From NCBI RefSeq assembly GCF_900474185.1, contig NZ_UCNW01000012.1:1-36281 (forward strand): DNA of 36,281 nucleotides, written 5' to 3'. This document shows, in pieces, positions 33,594 to 36,281 of the stretch. The translations under genes and the position numbers were made by a program. Source of the stretch: Synechococcus sp. UW69 (GTDB lineage: Bacteria > Cyanobacteriota > Cyanobacteriia > PCC-6307 > Cyanobiaceae). Below the pieces are notes generated by a model. The model made no database searches. It saw nothing but the letters and a program-made list of their open reading frames with translations, and was not told where the DNA came from. How positions within the stretch are numbered: position 1 is the stretch's first letter; each line of letters starts with the position of its first letter.

Positions 33594-35411
33594 GTGCGCC
33601 GGATCACCGCGGGTATTTGTCTCGTTGCGGGCGTCGTCTCCACCGGTGTTCCCTCTGCATTCAGCCAGGAGACTGCGCAGTCTGAGTCGGCATTGGTTGA
33701 CCAGAACACGCTTCCCGATGCGATCGATTTGAAGGGTGCACGCCCCAAGGCTGATCCATCTGTCGTAGCTCCGGCTCTCGACGTCTTGCCGCCTCCCCTC
33801 GTTCCTTTGGCTGCTCCCCCCAGCCTGGCGCTCCCTGATGCGCCGGCTCAGGTGCGCATTCATGAGCTGCGTCCTCTCACCCTGGAGGAGGCTCTTCAGC
33901 TCGCTGAGTTCAACAGTCCGAAGCTCAAGGCTGCTGCCAGTCAGGTTGATCAGGCCAAGTCTGCGCTCCGCGCAGCAATCGCAGCTTGGTACCCCACCGT
34001 CGACCTCTCGGCCAGTGGGCTCCCCGAATATTTCAAGTCGTACTCCTATCGAAATCCCGACTTCGTCCCGGATCGGGTCGTGCAGAAACCCTCACCTCGG
34101 GTCAACCCCATCACCGGTGAGGAGACGAAGGTCAACCCCAATACCGGTGAGGAGTACACCCGCCCTGTGACACGGGATGGATTCAATGAGAGGTATGGCC
34201 GCGAGTGGCGGGTCAACGTCAGTCTGCAAGTGAGCTGGGATCTGATCAATCCTGCACGGGTTCCCCAAATCGCTGCATCTCGGGATCAGTTTGAGCGGGC
34301 CCGCGATTCCTATCTCATTGCTTTGCGAGATCTGCGTCTCGACTCAGCAACTGCCTATTTCAATTTGCAAGAAGCTGATGAAGGTGTACGCATTGGCCAA
34401 GTCTCGGTGCAGGCTTCGTTGGTGAGTTTGCGTGACGCACGGGCCCGCTACAACGCTGGTGTGAACACCAAATTGGAGGTTTTGGAGGCAGAGACTCAGT
34501 TGGCTCGCGACCGCAATCTGCTCACGACCCGTTTGGGTGAGCAAAGCGTTTCTCGTCGTCGGTTGGCATCCCTGCTCGATCTTCCACAGGATGTCACTCC
34601 AACCGCAGCGACACCTGCTCGCCCATTGGGCTTATGGGAGCCAACTCTGGAAGAGAGCATCGTTGCTGCTTACAACTATCGCGAGGAGCTCGACCAGTTG
34701 ATCCTCGATATCTCGATTAACAACAGCCAAGCGAATGCATCTCTCGCAGCTGTTCAACCCGTTCTTCGTTTCGTCAATTCCACCACGGTCACGCGAAATG
34801 AGGGCCAGACCGGTCAGACGTCACTCAGTGACATTGATATGGGTGACTTCACTTATAGTTATCAGAACGCCACCGCGTTGAGGGCAACCTGGCGTTTGTT
34901 TGACGGTGGTCGTGCACGGGCCGATTACCGGCGCTCCAAGCAGGCGGCAGACGAGAGCCGTTTCAATTTCGCGAGAACCCGTGATCAGATCCGGCTCGAG
35001 GTGGAGGACAGCTTCATTGGTCTGAGAACAGCCATTCAGAGCATCGACACCACATCTAGCGAGGTTCTTTCATCGAAGGAATCCCTGCGTTTGTCGCAGC
35101 TTCGGGTCCAGGCTGGCGTCAGCACCCAGCGGGAAGTGGTGAATAACCAGCGTGATCTCACCAACGCTGAGCTGCGATATGCCGGCGCAATTCGCGAATA
35201 CAACACCAATCTGGCTCAGCTGAGGCGCCGAACAGGCTTGGATGCCTTGGTGGCCTGCAATGCGGTGTCTCTGCCTGCTACCAAACCTGAATCCGATCAA
35301 CAATCGATTCCCATTGAGCCAACCCCGCTCAAGACCGCCTGTCCATCTGTGGGTTCGGCGGGTGCGGCGGTGAATCAGACTGAGAGCAGTCCTGTTCAGC
35401 CTCTGTGGTGA
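33594..35411 (+). CDS. TolC-family outer-membrane channel
   Basis: A 605-residue protein if GTG 33594 is used (MRRITAGICLVAGVVSTG, a signal peptide ending around residue 25); TTG 33585 is the alternative. A Pro/Ala-rich linker follows, then two outer-membrane-efflux repeats typical of TolC. The first opens with PLTLEEALQLAEFNSPKLKAAASQVDQAKSALRAA, and the second contains YNYREELDQLILDISINNSQA and ATWRLFDGGRARADYRRSKQAADESRF. The first half has an internal 30-bp duplication (34101-34160). The protein would form the outer-membrane exit duct for an efflux or type I secretion system; no pump genes lie nearby. It overlaps the next gene by 4 nt. Confidence 0.9.
   Translation: MRRITAGICLVAGVVSTGVPSAFSQETAQSESALVDQNTLPDAIDLKGARPKADPSVVAPALDVLPPPLVPLAAPPSLALPDAPAQVRIHELRPLTLEEALQLAEFNSPKLKAAASQVDQAKSALRAAIAAWYPTVDLSASGLPEYFKSYSYRNPDFVPDRVVQKPSPRVNPITGEETKVNPNTGEEYTRPVTRDGFNERYGREWRVNVSLQVSWDLINPARVPQIAASRDQFERARDSYLIALRDLRLDSATAYFNLQEADEGVRIGQVSVQASLVSLRDARARYNAGVNTKLEVLEAETQLARDRNLLTTRLGEQSVSRRRLASLLDLPQDVTPTAATPARPLGLWEPTLEESIVAAYNYREELDQLILDISINNSQANASLAAVQPVLRFVNSTTVTRNEGQTGQTSLSDIDMGDFTYSYQNATALRATWRLFDGGRARADYRRSKQAADESRFNFARTRDQIRLEVEDSFIGLRTAIQSIDTTSSEVLSSKESLRLSQLRVQAGVSTQREVVNNQRDLTNAELRYAGAIREYNTNLAQLRRRTGLDALVACNAVSLPATKPESDQQSIPIEPTPLKTACPSVGSAGAAVNQTESSPVQPLW
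34101..34160 (+). repeat. 30-bp tandem duplication inside the TolC-type gene
   Basis: Two adjacent 30-bp units (34101-34130 and 34131-34160), similar except for a few bases, encode VNPITGEETK and VNPNTGEEYT. The repeat is in frame and lies in the first repeat half, where TolC homologues carry a surface or equatorial loop. A loop insertion that grew by duplication is the simplest reading. Confidence 0.85.
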
Positions 35412-36208
35412 CCTTGGTGCTCAGTGACGATCAACTGAGCTCCGTTCATCTGCTGCTGGATCGCATTCGTGCTCGTCAGCTGCAGGATTTTGGCCAGATC
35501 GGTTCCGATGTGAAGCCGGATGGTTCCTTGATTACCGACTGCGATCGCTGGAGTGATGCCGCTCTGGTGGAGGGGTTGGCCAGCATTGCCCCAGGGGAGG
35601 GCGTCCTCAGCGAGGAGGGATCCAAAACAGTCCCAGCCACGCGCGCCTATTGGGTGGTGGATCCCCTGGATGGGACCACCAATTTTGCGGCAGGCATCCC
35701 TTATTGGGCGATTTCCGTGGCGCGCTTCGTGGATGGCCGTCCCAGTGAGGTCTTTCTCGATGTGCCAGCGCTGGGGCAACGTTTTGTCGCCCTGCGTGGC
35801 CGCGGTGCCACGCGCAACAACCAGCCGCTGTCGGCAGAGACCAGAGCCTTGGCAACCAGTGCCTGTGTTTCCCTCTGCAGCCGATCGATTCGAGTGCTGC
35901 AGCGCAAACCCGATCAGCGCTTCCCCGGAAAGATTCGTTTGCTTGGTGTCGCCAGCCTCAATCTGGTGAGTGTGGCGATGGGGCAGACCATCGCTGCATT
36001 GGAGGCCACTCCCAAAATCTGGGACTTGGCGGCAGCCTGGTTGGTGCTGGACGAGCTGGGTTGTCCGATTCGCTGGTTGGATGCGGATCCAGCCCAGCTC
36101 TCTCCAGGTGAGGACGTTGCTGAACGCGGTTTTCCCATGCTGGCGGCCGGTTCATGGGCCCATTTGGCGCGTTTTCTTCCCTGGGGAGAGGCTCTGGTCC
36201 AGCGCTGA
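35408..36208 (+). CDS. Inositol-monophosphatase-family phosphatase
   Basis: A 266-residue Mg-dependent phosphatase. The metal-site motifs are SEEG (68-71), DPLDGTTNF (85-93) and WDLAAAWLVLDELG near residue 205. The substrate may be inositol phosphate, histidinol phosphate, PAP or a sugar phosphate; the sequence does not discriminate. GTG 35408 overlaps the TolC stop as GTGA; GTG 35405 is the other possibility. Confidence 0.9.
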   Translation: MTLVLSDDQLSSVHLLLDRIRARQLQDFGQIGSDVKPDGSLITDCDRWSDAALVEGLASIAPGEGVLSEEGSKTVPATRAYWVVDPLDGTTNFAAGIPYWAISVARFVDGRPSEVFLDVPALGQRFVALRGRGATRNNQPLSAETRALATSACVSLCSRSIRVLQRKPDQRFPGKIRLLGVASLNLVSVAMGQTIAALEATPKIWDLAAAWLVLDELGCPIRWLDADPAQLSPGEDVAERGFPMLAAGSWAHLARFLPWGEALVQR

Positions 36209-36218
36209 AGCGTGTTGG

Positions 36219-36248
36219 TTGCAATGGTGTGAGCTGTGGTGTTATGGT
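36219..36248 (+). promoter_or_regulatory. Possible sigma-70-type promoter at the right edge
   Basis: TTGCAA (36219-36224) and TATGGT (36243-36248) are 18 bp apart, each matching 4 of 6 consensus bases. Transcription would start near 36255, at a GC-rich sequence that can fold into a stem with a GCC-GAGA-GGC GNRA hairpin. The downstream gene or RNA is outside the window. Confidence 0.35.
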
Positions 36249-36281
36249 TTTGTCTTGCGCGGGAGCCGAGAGGCGAGCGCG

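Noticed and set aside
5751-35548. HIP1 octamers (GCGATCGC) at 5751 and 35541
   Set aside because: Only these two were noticed in 36 kb, both inside coding sequence; this is not the strong enrichment seen in many freshwater cyanobacteria and says nothing about function here.
1-36281. Genomic island, prophage or defence system
   Set aside because: No integrase, transposase, tRNA-flanked boundary, restriction or toxin-like genes were seen, and base composition looks even by eye; most genes are core cyanobacterial families.

Overview
The window reads as chromosomal DNA of a marine picocyanobacterium, most likely Synechococcus subcluster 5.1. Coding is very dense and roughly 60% GC by eye. Oxygenic-phototroph genes are present (psbU, petL, ndhO, a CRR7-like gene, zds, ycf33/DUF751). 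Several cyanobacteria-specific families also occur (DUF3120, DUF4346, TIGR03279, a TIGR03492-like glycosyltransferase, a VKOR-thioredoxin fusion, SLH porins). I see no phage genes, transposases, integrases, CRISPR arrays, tRNAs or rRNAs. No gene-free stretch exceeds 300 bases; the longest is the 220-bp spacer between the two porins.

Layout. 1-3113: two tandem SLH/beta-barrel porins, the first cut by the left edge, each followed by a hairpin terminator. 3142-6838: cysK, a J-domain gene and a polytopic GT39-like glycosyltransferase, joined by 4-nt overlaps. 6817-8302: ndhO, a TIGR01777 epimerase and a small membrane protein. 8299-10513 (minus): TIGR03492-like protein, TPR-like protein and an A-type Fe-S carrier, with a 14-bp tandem repeat between the first two. 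10584-12971 (plus): zds, an SRPBCC protein and a lipoprotein. 12950-17201 (minus): DUF751-rbfA-nagZ-GT2/TPR-hemD. 17246-19469: single genes on alternating strands (GST, a secreted unknown, CRR7-like, aroK). 19521-22795 (plus): a double-domain PTPS, a RibD_C-type reductase, a FemAB-like protein and DUF4346. 22799-27199: a B12/radical-SAM enzyme, tiny petL, an MFS transporter and rimO. 27285-31176: VKOR-Trx, nadB, psbU and DUF3120. 31288-36208 (plus): uppP, TIGR03279, a TolC-type channel and an IMPase-family phosphatase. A possible promoter for an unseen transcript lies at the right edge.

Together the genes cover photosynthetic electron transport and its assembly (psbU, petL, ndhO, CRR7-like, VKOR for disulfides, Fe-S carrier, zds, hemD), envelope building (porins, TolC, uppP, nagZ, glycosyltransferases, FemAB-like) and central anabolism (cysK, aroK, nadB, pterin and reductase genes). 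I found no convincing new multigene defence or mobile system. The most unusual points are the tandem PTPS protein whose N-terminal domain has lost a catalytic His, two divergent genes whose start codons share one CATG, a perfect 10-bp-arm palindrome just upstream of petL, and the fact that all eight convergent gene pairs overlap or lie within 3 nt.
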